Assembly: GCA_036873135.1 (NCBI GenBank)
Contig: JAPTYO010000022.1
Coordinates: 5,266,979 to 5,330,978, forward strand
DNA from: Clarkia xantiana subsp. parviflora
Lineage: Eukaryota > Streptophyta > Magnoliopsida > Myrtales > Onagraceae
Length of the DNA stretch: 64,000 bases
Direction of reading: 5' to 3'
Position numbers and translations under genes: made by a program. Shown in pieces: positions 54,661-64,000 of the stretch (the stretch's first letter is position 1; the number at the start of each line of letters is the position of its first letter). Below the pieces are notes generated by a model that was given only the letters and a program-made list of their open reading frames with translations, had not been told where the DNA came from and did not search any database.

Positions 54661-56775
54661 TCGACAACTTTACTAACACAGAGCTAATGGCAAATTCAGA
54701 AACAGCCAAGTAAAGATAGAGCGGCTCGCCTGGAACCGGTTTCGCCAACGGCGGGAGGGTGCGAAGGTGCTGCTTGAGTGCTTGGAACGCCTCCTCACAC
54801 TTGGCGGTCCACTCAAATTTCTTGTTGGCCCTCAGGACTTCGAAAAATGGCATTGATCGATCGCTAGCTTTGGACAGGAAACGATTCATTGCAGCCAGTC
54901 GGCCATTCAGCACTTGTACCTCCCGATGGTTTATCGGAGACTGCATCTCCTCAATCGCCCTCAGCTTCTCGGGATTCACTTCAATTCCTCTCTGGCTCAC
55001 CATGAAGCCCAAAAATTTCCCTGAATGGACCCCGAAGGCGCATTTCGTTGGGTTTAAACGAACCTGGTGAAGCCTCATCCGCTCAAACGCCAGGGTTAGG
55101 TTGTGCACATGATCCTCCGCTTGTCGGGATTTTACCAGCATATCATCCACGTAAGCTTCCATGGTCTCCCCCAGCATATCTCCGAACAGCTTATTCACCA
55201 TCCGCTGGTAGGTTGCCCCAGCATTGATCAACCCGAAAGGCATGACATCGTAGTGATAGATGTCACTGTCTGCATAGAATGCTGTGTGAGGAGCATCCTC
55301 CTTGGCCATCTTGATCTGGTTGTAGCCTGAGTACGCATCCATGAAGCTCAACAGCTCATGTCCCGACGTGGCATCCACCAACTGGTCGATTCTCGGGAGT
55401 GGGTAACAGTCCTTTGGGCAAGCCTTGTTCAGGTCGCGGAAATCCACACACATCCGCCATTTCCCGTTAGTCTTCTTCACCAGCACTGGATTAGCGACCC
55501 AAGTTTGGAATCGGAGCTCTTTAATAAACCCAGCATCGAGCAACCTGCCCACTTCCTGCTGGATCGCGATCTTCTTATCTGTGCCCATCGGACGCCTTTT
55601 ATGCGTAATAGGCTTGATTGCGGGGTCTATCTTCAGCTCGTGTACGATCACATCGGGACTGATTCCTGGCATATCGCTCGGGGACCAGGCAAACAGTTCC
55701 TTGAACTCCTTCAGCAATTCAATCAATTTTTGGGCTGTCTCCTCAGTCAGCGCAGACCCGATTTTCACCTTCCTCTGGGGTCCGTCGATCTCAACTTCTT
55801 TTAGATCTTCTACGGAGGCGGGACGCCCAAACTCCTCTCTAGGATCTGTATCTGTCTGGAGGACAGTCATGGCCTCTCGCCTCCTCCTCCGGGTGGCGTT
55901 AACGTAGCATTTTCGGGAAGCCACCTGGTCGCCCTTGACTTCTCCGACTCCGTGGTCGGTCGGGAACTTCATTTTCTGGTGTACTGTCGAGGCAACCGCC
56001 ATCAGGGGGTTGATGGTGGTTCTCCCGATGATCGCGTTATAAGTCCCTGCGGAATCAACTACCACGAACTCCACGTTCCTCTTTTCTGATTTCCACCCAC
56101 TACCAAACTCCACTGGTAAGGTGATTACTCCTAGCGGATAGGAGGTTGAACCAGAGAACCCGACCATCGGGAAGTTTGCTTCCTTCGGATCTTTCTTCGT
56201 TTTTCCCATGGCCTCCAGCGCGTCCATAAATAGAATATCGGAGGAGCTTCCCCCGTCGATCAGAATTCGCTTCATTTCGAACCCGTCTACATCCAAGGTT
56301 ACAACCAAGGCGTCGTCGTGCGGAGTTTCCACGCCTATGAGATCCTCCGACGAAAAGGAGATCACCATTTCTTCCTTCAGGGTCCAGGATCGGGACCTCT
56401 TACCCAGCACCACCGCCGTAGGGATTCTAGAGGCATAAACCTCTCGGGAGGATGAAGTATCACCTCCAGCAGCAAACCCTCCGTGAATCACATTGATAGT
56501 GCCCCGTCTCTCCTTACGAGCACCGGATGACTCTGGGTCGGTTCTCTTCTTCTTCGGGGACCGATCGCGGGATCAGGAACGCGACCGCGATCGGGACCGA
56601 GAGCGGGATCGACACCGCTTATCCCCGACGAACTCCTTGAGCTTCCCCTTCTGGATCAGCTTTTCGATCTCCTTTTTCAGCTCCCGACAATGGTTGGTGT
56701 CGTGACCATTTGCGCGGTGAAATCGGCAGTAGCGATCCGTGCGAGATCCCAAGAATTCTCCATCCTTCTTTGGGG
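54661..56775 (-). pseudogene. Element B gag C-terminus, protease and RT
   Basis: After a TAG at 56774-56776 come a zinc-knuckle-like CRFHRANGHDTNHC and an RS tract (CRSRSRSRSRSRS), which is interrupted by a TGA at 56573-56575. Then INVIHGGFAAGG, protease ILIDGGSSSD, RT FRDLNKACPKD, YVDDMLVKS and FLGFMVSQRGI. Protease and RT are unbroken. Ends with the frameshift before RNase H. Confidence 0.9.
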
Positions 56776-56776
56776 G

Positions 56777-58126
56777 CTACCTGGAGATACCTTGTCGTTC
56801 CATGACCGTCAGTACCTCCGCCATGGAGCAGTTGAGAGGAATGTCGAGATCCTCCCGCTTATCCTTCCTTGAAGAACGCCTATCGTCCCTCCGATCAGGG
56901 CGGCCTCGATTCCGACTACTTTCGGGTTTACCCTTTGACTTACGATCGTCGAAAGGTTTAACCGACTGCTTTCCTTTGTTCGACTTTGGGGGCTCCAACT
57001 CTCCCGCGGCTATCTTTGACTCCTGGACATCGATTTGCCGTTTCACCCTCTTCTGTAGTGCCTCCATATTCCACACAGCTTTTTCAGCTACACTGTGCAT
57101 TAGGTCGGAACCGTAGGGGGCCGTTAGGTTCCGAATGAATGTACGGATGGTTTCGCCTTCCGAGATTTCCTCGTCAATCTCCGCCACACTGGCAGTGTAC
57201 CGCTGGTAATAGTGTGCCAGTGATTCGTCGGGCCTTTGTACCACCTGGGTCAGGGACCTCACGCTCTTCAGCAAACGTCTACGACCCTGGTACTGCTGAA
57301 TGAACCGGTCGTGCATATCTGCCCAGCAAGTAATGCAACCTGGGGGCAGACTAAAGAACCAGGTCAAGGCTCTTTCCCCAAGTGTGTGCGGGAACAGTGT
57401 ACACACTATGTCTTCATTTGGGGCTCTTCCCAGACACGCCATGAGGTGCTTCTGGACATGTCGAACCGGATCTCCTTCGCCATCGTATTCCTTTATCGTG
57501 GGGATACCTAGCCCTGGCGGGGCTAGGGTGTCTATGAGTCGAGGGACGAAGGGATGAGTAGATCGATCCCTCTGCTCCGATACCAGCGGCTTCTGCTCTC
57601 CCATGCAGATGTTCACGATCTTTACCACCTGATCGGGGGTGATGGGACCATTCAGGGGAATGGTTCTGTGCTGTACTGGCCCTGGCCCATCAACCACGAA
57701 CCTCTCTGGCTGAACGGACACCCTACTTCTGTCCTGGCACCAGGGCGGAGCCTCCTGTGCGTTCCGAACCTCTGCTGGTGGGGGTGCTTCTTCCAATGGG
57801 GGCATCTCCTCCTTCCTCTTCGCAGCCTCTCTCCGATCCAAGAGAGCCTCCACAGCTGCTAAAAACATGGGCATGGCTTCTGCCACGGCTCTTGCCAGGT
57901 CCGTAGCTGGGGGAGCCTCCTGCTCTCTATTGCCCTGGTGCTGAGCGGCAATCTCTTCGGGACCTTCATTGTGCCCCCCTGTCTGGGAGAGCTCAGCAGC
58001 GGGATGGTTCTGGTTTTCCTCCTGTTCTGGTAGCGAATTCAGAGTTGTTGCAGCGGGGTGACGGGAACCACCAGATTGTCCCTGTCTTCTTTGCTTGCCA
58101 GCCCCCATCGATCGAGTAGAAGGCAT
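56777..58126 (-). pseudogene. gag: Element B gag
   Basis: ATG at 58126 (MPSTRSMGAGK) is the first after the primer site; the open frame upstream into the LTR has no ATG. Pro/Glu-rich N-terminus, then capsid domain: IKEYDGEGDPVRHVQKHLMA, LGERALTWFFSLPPGCI, DESLAHYYQRYTAS, YGSDLMHSVAEKAVW. Unbroken until TAG 56774-56776 after MERQGISR, where A has a Tyr codon. The capsid part may still be made. Confidence 0.9.
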
Positions 58127-58145
58127 ATCAGCTTTTTGTTTGTTT

Positions 58146-58161
58146 CCCACAGACGGCGCCA
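58146..58161 (-). other. Primer-binding site of element B
   Basis: TGGCGCCGTCTGTGGG on the minus strand, one base from the LTR. Confidence 0.9.
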
Positions 58162-58162
58162 A

Positions 58163-58877
58163 TGTTGGATCACGGTGGAACTCCGGCACGGACTTTGACG
58201 GCGATCCTAGCTCCTTCGCTCCACGCAATCCTGCAAGAGGGGATAGACCGGGCGGTGACCCAGAATCCCTCTCCGATGCTTAAATGAGTATTTCGTACGG
58301 ACTGGCAAGCAGTAATCTCAAGTAAGTATTTTCAACGTAAGTGATCTGAGGTGACCTCTTGCCCTTTTATAGGCGAAGAAGTACCTCAGTTACCTGGTGA
58401 ACCGTTGGGGGTGGTTAGCCCGTATCCCGCGTATCTCGGGTGTGATCCCGCCTATCTAGGCCACGATCCCGCTTATCTCAGCCACGCCCCGCGTATCTCG
58501 CCCACGCTCCGTGTATCTTAACCACGTTCCGCGTATCTCGGCCACGCCCCGCGTATCTCGGCCTTATCCTCTGATAGCGAGTCCCGACTCCCGTCGGGGA
58601 CTCCAGAGTTATCTCGTTGCGTCACCGCTCGGGACCCCTCGTCATCGTGACAGGGCCTATGATTCTTAGGGATTCTTCATCGGGGCCTACTCAGAGGCAT
58701 TTCATCGGGAGCGTTCAGCTCACTTGTCAGGTCCGACTCCGTCGGGACCTCTCATCCTCGGGCTCTCTTCGTCGGGATCCTTTGTCTGGGCCATCTTGGC
58801 CTTCGTTTTGGGCCCACCAGGCCTATCAGTCGTTTCCTCACAGTTAAAGAGCCTAACAGCTGTAGTCGAATCCATCA
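58163..58877 (-). repeat. 5' LTR of element B (715 bp)
   Basis: Same length as the 3' LTR; five substitutions by eye, no indel. The element inside has many more lesions than this would suggest. CTAAC duplication follows at 58878-58882. Confidence 0.95.
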
Positions 58878-58882
58878 CTAAC

Positions 58883-59083
58883 GTCATACACCAGCAATGG
58901 GCACTTAAAGTAAATGAGAGGCAGAAGACGCGATTAAGTGCTGACCTTGAAACGTTCAAACGAAGAGCGAGAAAATTGAAATTTTTTTCAAAACATTTGT
59001 CTGTTGAATTCATTAGGACTAAGGAACAAGCACTCGTCGCACTCGGTGAGATGCGCAGTCGTGTAAAGCGTTTTAGAGTTTAA
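58883..59083 (+). pseudogene. Sense aORF of element C, 3' part
   Basis: VIHQQWALKVNERQKTRLSA... to RSRVKRFRV, stop TAA 59081-59083, in frame with the codons before B. Basic coiled-coil tail. The stretch to gag (59084-59284) has poly-T, poly-A and a TTCCAATTGCAG acceptor-like site at about 59206-59217; no other gene. Confidence 0.8.
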
Positions 59084-59284
59084 GTCTTAGTTGTAAAATT
59101 ATCTCTTTTTTTTTTTAATAAGATGTTGAAGTGAATGGCACATTAATTTTAAAAAAAAAAAATCATGCATGGAATTCTTTGTCCACATTTTGAATCGTCA
59201 TTTTTTCCAATTGCAGGAACTAGCTAGTACTGGCACGCACGCAAAAAATCACTAACATGGAGAACACGCAGCAAATCCAGCGAC

Positions 59285-60247
59285 ATGAGGAACAAAATGG
59301 TCGAAATCGAGGCAGCCAACGCAAAAATGCATGAAGATATGGCCGCCATGTCAGCAAACATGGAACGCATCATGGCACTCCTCGAGGCTCAGTCAACCAT
59401 CAATGCTCCAAACGCGCCCTTGCCGACAGGGACCTCAAATCCAGGCCCCTCGACGAATATAGGAACCGCAATACCAGCTACCACTGTACCTCCCAACACC
59501 ACGGTGGACCCCTCTCGAAACCACCCTACTTTGATCAGCCCCGATCAGACTCTACCAACACCATGTGTCTCTCCGAGCCCGACCATAATGCACGGGCATG
59601 TTAACCAAGGGGGCGCAACCGGCACAAATGCTTTCACATCATCGCCTGTCATCGAGACTGAACACGATCGCCGTTTGAAGAAAATGGAGGAAAGGATGAA
59701 GGCGTTCTCCAGTTTTGAACAATATGGAGGCGTTGTTTACTCTGACCTGTGCCTTTTTCCTAACATGTCAAGACCGGAGAAATTAAAAGTCCCTAAGTTC
59801 GAGAAGTACGATGGCCTTGGTAATCCCATAGTCCACCTGCGGATTTACCTTACGAAGATGGCCCCTTACCAACAGTATGAGAAGTTCTTGGTCCAAATGT
59901 TCCAAGAAAGCTTGAAAGGAGCAGCTTTGGTTTGGTTCGTCAGCTTGAAGGCCAGCGATATCTCAACATGGGAAGAAATGGCCAACGCTTTCGTTCGCCA
60001 ATATAAGTTCAATCTGGACACCGCTCCAACCCGCATGGATCTCCAGAGAATGGAAATGAATGCGGGACAGTCCTTCAAGAACTATATACAGTCTTGGAGG
60101 GAAAAAGCGGCTGCAGTCCGACCACCTCTAGAAGATGCGGAAGCGGTATCCATGTTTATTGGAACTCTGAAGGGAGCATATTACTCTCATTTATTGGGAC
60201 ATGTTTCTGCAAATTTCGCTGACTTGGTGAAATCCGGAGACATGATC
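59285..60247 (+). pseudogene. gag: gag of element C, N-terminal part
   Basis: An ATG at 59257 leads only to a short frame; the gag frame opens at 59285 (MRNKMVEIEAANAKMHEDMA), a coiled-coil start, then a Pro/Thr-rich linker, LKVPKFEKYDGLGNPIVHLR, LVQMFQESLKGAALVWFVSL, FKNYIQSWREKAAAVRPPL and LKSAYY-like LKGAYYSHLLGHVSANFADL. This is the Ogre/TatIV gag type. Interrupted after ..SGDMI by the TRIM-like element and resumed at 61923. Confidence 0.85.
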
Positions 60248-60485
60248 TATTAACGTTTATAATTGTAGAGAGGTTGGAGAGTATGAAGAGAGCAATCCTT
60301 TCATTATACTAAACATGATATGAGAAGGTTGCTTTCCATTACAATAGTGGAGGCTCCTTTATATAGGAGACCTCATGGGCTAATATGAAAACCCTAGTAA
60401 ACATTAGGGACTAGAATGTAAATACCAGAACTAAGACAACTTAGCATAATTAGATATTAGTCCCCATACATATAATATCCCAATA
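60248..60485 (-). repeat. 3' LTR of the TRIM-like element
   Basis: TATTAACGTTTATAATTG ... ATATCCCAATA on the plus strand; identical by eye to 61680-61917. CCTATATAAAGG on the minus strand (about 60355) is a likely TATA box. Confidence 0.95.
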
Positions 60486-61667
60486 TTCCCCCATCTTCTT
60501 CTTCTCCTTCCTTCTTCAATCCGAAGCACATCCCAATCTTTGACAATTTATGCTCAATCTTCAAAATGAATCTTCAAGGTCCACCGTGCTCTCAGAGGTG
60601 AACATCCACTTGTAGCCTTCATGGTCTCTCAGAGGTGTGATAATCCACGTGTAGCAACAATCGGTTGGTCTTCATCATGCTCTCAGCGGAGTGATGACAG
60701 ATGCCACCTATGGCCTTGAAGTATTCAGAAAACAAAATGGTTGAACGGAAGATGAAGTTCCAATGTCTCAGTCTTACTGCGAAGCTGAGGTTCCTATGTT
60801 TCAATCTTCCAGAAGGTGAAGTTCCGATGTCTCAGTCTTTCTGCGAAGCTGAGGTTCCTATGTTCCACTCTTCTATAATGTTCAACCGAAGATGAAGCTC
60901 CACACTTCAATCTTCAACAAATTCAACCGAAAAACAGTTGAAATCCATCAATCAAGCTATCTATAGCTCGAATCCATCATAATATCATCAAAACCACAGC
61001 ATATCCATCACGGCACACTAAATTTCAGCAATTTCAGCTAAAAACAGCAATTTTCTGCACATTTCTGCATTTTCCAGCAATTTCCAGCCGATTTCCAGCA
61101 ATTTCAGCAGAATTTCAGCATTTACAGCAGCAAATCCAGCAAAAACAGCATCTAAACCGCAGCAAATAAACGATTCCAGCCATAATACTCAACCCAGGAC
61201 AGCAGATTTCAGCAATGATGAACAGATGCAAACAACAGCAGCAAAATCCAATGAAACAGTAGCAGAATTGCATCAATTCAGCTGAATTTTAACAGTAAGA
61301 TTCGAACAACCAAATCACCTCGGAATTTGACGTATAATATATCAATGGAATCGTGAGACCGAGACGATTCCGAAAAACTAAATTTCGCGGCGATTGGACA
61401 TCGGGAAGGTGGCGCGTGGCCTGCACGCGCCGGCGGGGCTCAACTCACGCGGCGGCGCGTGAGAGCGCGTGTGGTGGTTTCTGACGGCGCCGGAAACTGC
61501 AGAATGTTCGCCGGAGGTTGCTGGGTCGATTGGTGATGTCAATTTTGGAAGAAGAGGTGTAAATCAAATGGGTATTTTTCGGGGCTAGGGACTTAACCTA
61601 CGGCAGGAACAGATTTTCTGGAAAAATGAAAAACGAAATTGAAATCAAAACACAAAGATCGAAACTA

Positions 61668-61679
61668 GCTCTGATACCA
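61668..61679 (-). other. Initiator-Met-type primer site of the TRIM-like element
   Basis: TGGTATCAGAGC on the minus strand, directly inside the LTR with no spacer. This gives the element its orientation. Confidence 0.9.
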
Positions 61680-61917
61680 TATTAACGTTTATAATTGTAG
61701 AGAGGTTGGAGAGTATGAAGAGAGCAATCCTTTCATTATACTAAACATGATATGAGAAGGTTGCTTTCCATTACAATAGTGGAGGCTCCTTTATATAGGA
61801 GACCTCATGGGCTAATATGAAAACCCTAGTAAACATTAGGGACTAGAATGTAAATACCAGAACTAAGACAACTTAGCATAATTAGATATTAGTCCCCATA
61901 CATATAATATCCCAATA
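61680..61917 (-). repeat. 5' LTR of the TRIM-like element
   Basis: 238 bp, identical by eye to the other LTR, followed by the TGATC duplication. Confidence 0.95.
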
Positions 61918-61922
61918 TGATC

Positions 61923-62882
61923 GAGCAGGGAATCCGGACAGGGAGGATTGAAGATCCCCTCAAAAGCTACCAGGGAGACGGCTTGAGAAAGAGTGGTGCC
62001 AAAAAGCTGCTCCCAAAAGACGCAACTGTCAGCGCAGTCTACCCGATGCAGTTGGCGGCACCTGTGGCTCAGCCAATGACTCAAATACCCCCGGCTTCAC
62101 AACCCTCCTTCACAGGTGGACAAGGAAATCGAGTTAATTTCAAGCAGAGAGACGTAAGATCCTTTACGCCCTTACATGTGTCAATGGTCGAGGTGTACCA
62201 GAAGATGTTAGAACAGAACCTCATCGGTCTCGAGTTCATGAGGCCAGATTCAAAAGTACCTAACGACGACCCAAGTTCGAGATGTGAGTTCCATATGGGG
62301 ATAGCAGGACACTCCATAGAGAAGTGCACCCGCCTGAGGCACAAGATTCAAGACCTCATTGACAACAAGCTCCTTATTCTCAACCCGATCCCTCCTCCAA
62401 ATGTCAAAACGAACCCTCTACCGCAACATAATGCGGGTTCATCATCATCTATCAACATGATCTGTCTTGAAGATGAGTTGTCAGAAGATGTCGCTATCGC
62501 GGTAATCACACCATTCGTACTAAATTATGTGCCCGAACAGCCAGCCAGGCTGCCACTAGTGATGCAGGGGCCAGCTCCTTTCCAATATGAAAGCAACAAG
62601 AAGGTCCTTTGGATCTATGAAGCTCAAGTAATCGGTGCGCCAAAACCAGATGATCATGTTATGATCATGACACGTTAGGGTCGCGTATACACGGAGGATG
62701 TTTCTAAAGACGTGGTTGTAGAAGCGGCACCGAAGAAGAAGGTTACCAACGACGAAATTGAGGACTTCGTAAAGTTCATGAAGGAATGAGAGGACAAAGT
62801 GATTGATCAGCTCCGCAAGACACCGGCTCAAATTTCTTTGCTTGCCCTCCTCTTAATCTCATAAAGTCACCGCGAGGCTCTC
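61923..62882 (+). pseudogene. gag: gag of element C, C-terminal part
   Basis: Continues EQGIRTGRIEDPLKSYQ, then FTPLHVSMVEVYQKMLEQNL and the zinc-knuckle-like CEFHMGIAGHSIEKC with TRLRHKIQDLIDNKLL. Three in-frame nonsense codons follow: TAG 62676-62678 (after HVMIMTR), TGA at about 62787-62789 and TAA at about 62862-62864. The sequence between them (GRVYTEDVSKDVVVEAAP, KVIDQLRKTPAQISLL) is still typical of Ogre gag-protease linkers. Confidence 0.85.
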
Positions 62883-63974
62883 ATGAATGTGTTCAAAGAA
62901 GCGTTAGTTCCAAAAGGGACCTCTGCCGAACAAATGGGCAATGTTATTGGCTCCATATTCTCAAACCAAATTTATTTCGGGGATGATGATCTGGGAGTCG
63001 ACGGCCAGAACCATATAAAAGCCCTTCACATTATCTGCAAGTGTAACGGATTTGTGCTCTCAAAGGTCATGATTGACGGTGGTTCGGCAGTCGATGTTTG
63101 CCCATTATCCACGCTCAAGCAAATGAAGATTGACCTGTCACATATACGTACAAGCAAGACGGCGGTTCGAGCTTTCGATGGTACGAAGAAGGAAGTCTAC
63201 GGAGAGATCGAATTACAGCTCGAAATTGGTCCAAATGTTTTTTATGTAACCTTCAGGGTCATGGATATCCCGAATGTTTTCAGCCTTCTCTTGGGAAGAT
63301 CATGGATCCACGCAGCTGGGGCAGTTCCATCCACCCTACATCAGAAACTGAAGTACGTGATTAATAACCGCCTTGTGGAAGTCAGGGGGGAAGGTGATCA
63401 CAACATTTACCAGGAAACAGCAATGCCCGTCATCAACACTAGCGGAGATGAACCACCCGCATTCCATTCCTTTGAATTAGTCTCTGTCATCAAGGATTGG
63501 GGAGAGCAAACACTGAGCAAGACAGATATCATGGTGGGAAGGTTCATGTTGAAGAATAATTTTGTCCCGGGTCAAGGCCTGGGTATCCGGTGTCAAGGAA
63601 TCTCGCGCCCACTTCAGCTGAAGGAAAGTGTATGCAGGCACGGTCTAGGGTATTCCCCTTCCCAAGAAGAGGGTCAAAGCACACATGGAGAGCAACAGTT
63701 GATGGACTTCCAGAAGGGACGATTCACTAAAAGATGGAGGCCTATGAACATTCCGCCACTGTCAGTCACTTTCCCAGGACCAACTCACGTCATTCGAACC
63801 GATGAAGATGAAGCATTACAATCCTTAGCAAGAATGTTCATCACCGACAACACAGTCGGAGCCGTCCTCGAAGAAGCACCCCCAGGCATTTATGTTCGAC
63901 CCTCTGTTGAAGGAGAAGCAATCACCAATTGGTTTTCAATTCCGGTTTATGCTCTTTCGCTTAGCGATGAGTAA
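62883..63974 (+). CDS. Protease with G-patch of element C
   Basis: Open frame from 62883. Aspartic protease motif VMIDGGSAVDVCP, then RVMDIPNVFSLLLGRSWIHA and STLHQKLKYV. Next a G-patch domain: GRFMLKNNFVPGQGLGIRCQ, GISRPLQL, RHGLGYSPS. G-patch after protease is known for Ogre-type elements. The frame ends ..YALSLSDE with TAA at 63972-63974; that stop overlaps a splice donor, so the protein may continue into RT after splicing. The protease frame itself has no lesion, but upstream stops block gag-protease readthrough. Confidence 0.85.
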   Translation: MNVFKEALVPKGTSAEQMGNVIGSIFSNQIYFGDDDLGVDGQNHIKALHIICKCNGFVLSKVMIDGGSAVDVCPLSTLKQMKIDLSHIRTSKTAVRAFDGTKKEVYGEIELQLEIGPNVFYVTFRVMDIPNVFSLLLGRSWIHAAGAVPSTLHQKLKYVINNRLVEVRGEGDHNIYQETAMPVINTSGDEPPAFHSFELVSVIKDWGEQTLSKTDIMVGRFMLKNNFVPGQGLGIRCQGISRPLQLKESVCRHGLGYSPSQEEGQSTHGEQQLMDFQKGRFTKRWRPMNIPPLSVTFPGPTHVIRTDEDEALQSLARMFITDNTVGAVLEEAPPGIYVRPSVEGEAITNWFSIPVYALSLSDE

Positions 63975-63976
63975 GA
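63969..63976 (+). promoter_or_regulatory. Candidate splice donor of the Ogre gag-pro/RT intron
   Basis: GAGTAAGA: donor GTAAG starting at 63971, at the end of protease. Ogre elements are known to have an intron between protease and RT. The acceptor would be outside the window. Confidence 0.6.
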
Positions 63977-64000
63977 TTTATGAGTTTCTGTTGTACTCCT

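Larger units (their letters stand above)
28618..58877 (-). mobile_element. Retand-like element B with both LTRs (host of E and F)
   Basis: Minus-strand element. LTRs 58163-58877 and 28618-29332 are 715 bp each and differ at five positions by eye. Removing the nested E/F block (32045-51373) leaves about 10.9 kb: gag-pol (58126-52636), tandem repeats (52640-52080), antisense aORF (29878-32044 joined to 51379-51888) and a 3' polypurine tract beside 29333. Flanked by CTAAC duplications. Gag-pol carries at least five lesions and the aORF three stops. Confidence 0.95.
60248..61917 (-). mobile_element. TRIM-like non-autonomous LTR element (1670 bp)
   Basis: Two direct repeats of 238 bp (60248-60485 and 61680-61917), identical by eye, with target duplication TGATC (60243-60247, 61918-61922). 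On the minus strand the order is LTR, TGGTATCAGAGC (an exact initiator-Met-type primer site, 61679-61668), a 1.2-kb centre, the purine tract GAAGAAGAAGATGGGGGA and LTR. Termini are TATT..AATA rather than TG..CA. The centre has no ORF of note; it has CAGCAATTTC-type repeats (61020-61280) and AAGCTGAGGTTCC repeats (60740-60870). Confidence 0.9.
25160..64000 (+). mobile_element. Ogre-like Ty3/gypsy element C (right end outside window)
   Basis: Plus-strand element: long 5' LTR (to 26588), Ogre-type primer site, sense aORF before gag, gag, protease with G-patch and a candidate intron donor at the end of protease. This order matches Ogre/TatIV elements. Interrupted by B (28618-58877) and by a TRIM-like element (60248-61917). 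RT, RNase H, integrase and 3' LTR lie to the right. Confidence 0.85.

Noticed and set aside
58126..58228. Gag start inside the LTR at 58228
   Set aside because: No ATG there; the first ATG after the primer site is at 58126.
60248..61917. Intron in gag of element C
   Set aside because: The segment has a target duplication, identical LTRs and a primer site, so it is an insertion; no GT-AG borders.
1..64000. Host genes, tRNA, rRNA, bacterial or viral genes
   Set aside because: None seen; all recognisable coding sequence belongs to transposable elements. Primer-site matches to tRNA ends are not tRNA genes.

Overview
This is plant nuclear DNA built almost entirely of transposable elements inserted into one another. 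I found no host gene, rRNA, tRNA or CRISPR array. The plant origin is shown by Tat-lineage Ty3/gypsy polyproteins (Retand-like and Ogre-like), a Ty1/copia gag, hAT-type non-autonomous DNA transposons, LTR primer-binding sites of the plant TGGCGCC and TGGCGACTC types, and short GT-AG introns of 64-111 bp inside transposon genes. Species cannot be read from the window; a large-genome flowering plant is likely.

Layout, left to right. 1-10676: Retand-like element A on the minus strand (LTR 9917-10676, broken gag-pol 9862-3483, tandem repeats, and an additional ORF, aORF, on the plus strand at 1-2504). Its gag is split by a hAT-like element (8244-8965). 10677-12547: 3' end of a second Retand-like element, D, in the opposite orientation, with A inserted in its aORF. 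12548-14891: a decayed copia element, H, that received D. 14892 to about 25159: non-autonomous gypsy element G (gag, dead protease, no RT/RNase H/integrase) with a five-exon antisense aORF, a tandem array and a second hAT-like element (23794-24751). About 25160 to the right edge: Ogre-like element C (5' LTR, sense aORF, gag, protease with G-patch, candidate intron donor at 63971). C is split by Retand-like element B (28618-58877, TSD CTAAC) and by a 1.67-kb TRIM-like element (60248-61917, TSD TGATC). B's aORF is split by element E (32045-51373), and E's 3' LTR is split by element F (41163-50682, TSD CTCCC).

The longest chain is H < G < C < B < E < F, six levels. C-B, E-F and C-TRIM are proven by target-site duplications and by reading frames that rejoin across the insert. 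B-E has a 5-bp duplication with one mismatch and a rejoining frame. G-in-H and C-in-G are inferred from abutting ends because the far ends lie outside the window.

How the parts work together. Autonomous Tat elements supply Gag, protease, RT-RNase H and integrase. Here only F has an unbroken pro-pol ORF (1308 aa), and F has no gag. E shares F's LTR, primer site, 3' repeats and 3' end but has almost no recognisable coding sequence, so it looks like a trans-mobilised relative. A, B, D, F and G carry an aORF transcribed against gag-pol; in B and D it has its own conserved TATA box, ATG and a first intron after only seven coding bases, so it is an independent spliced gene inside the transposon.
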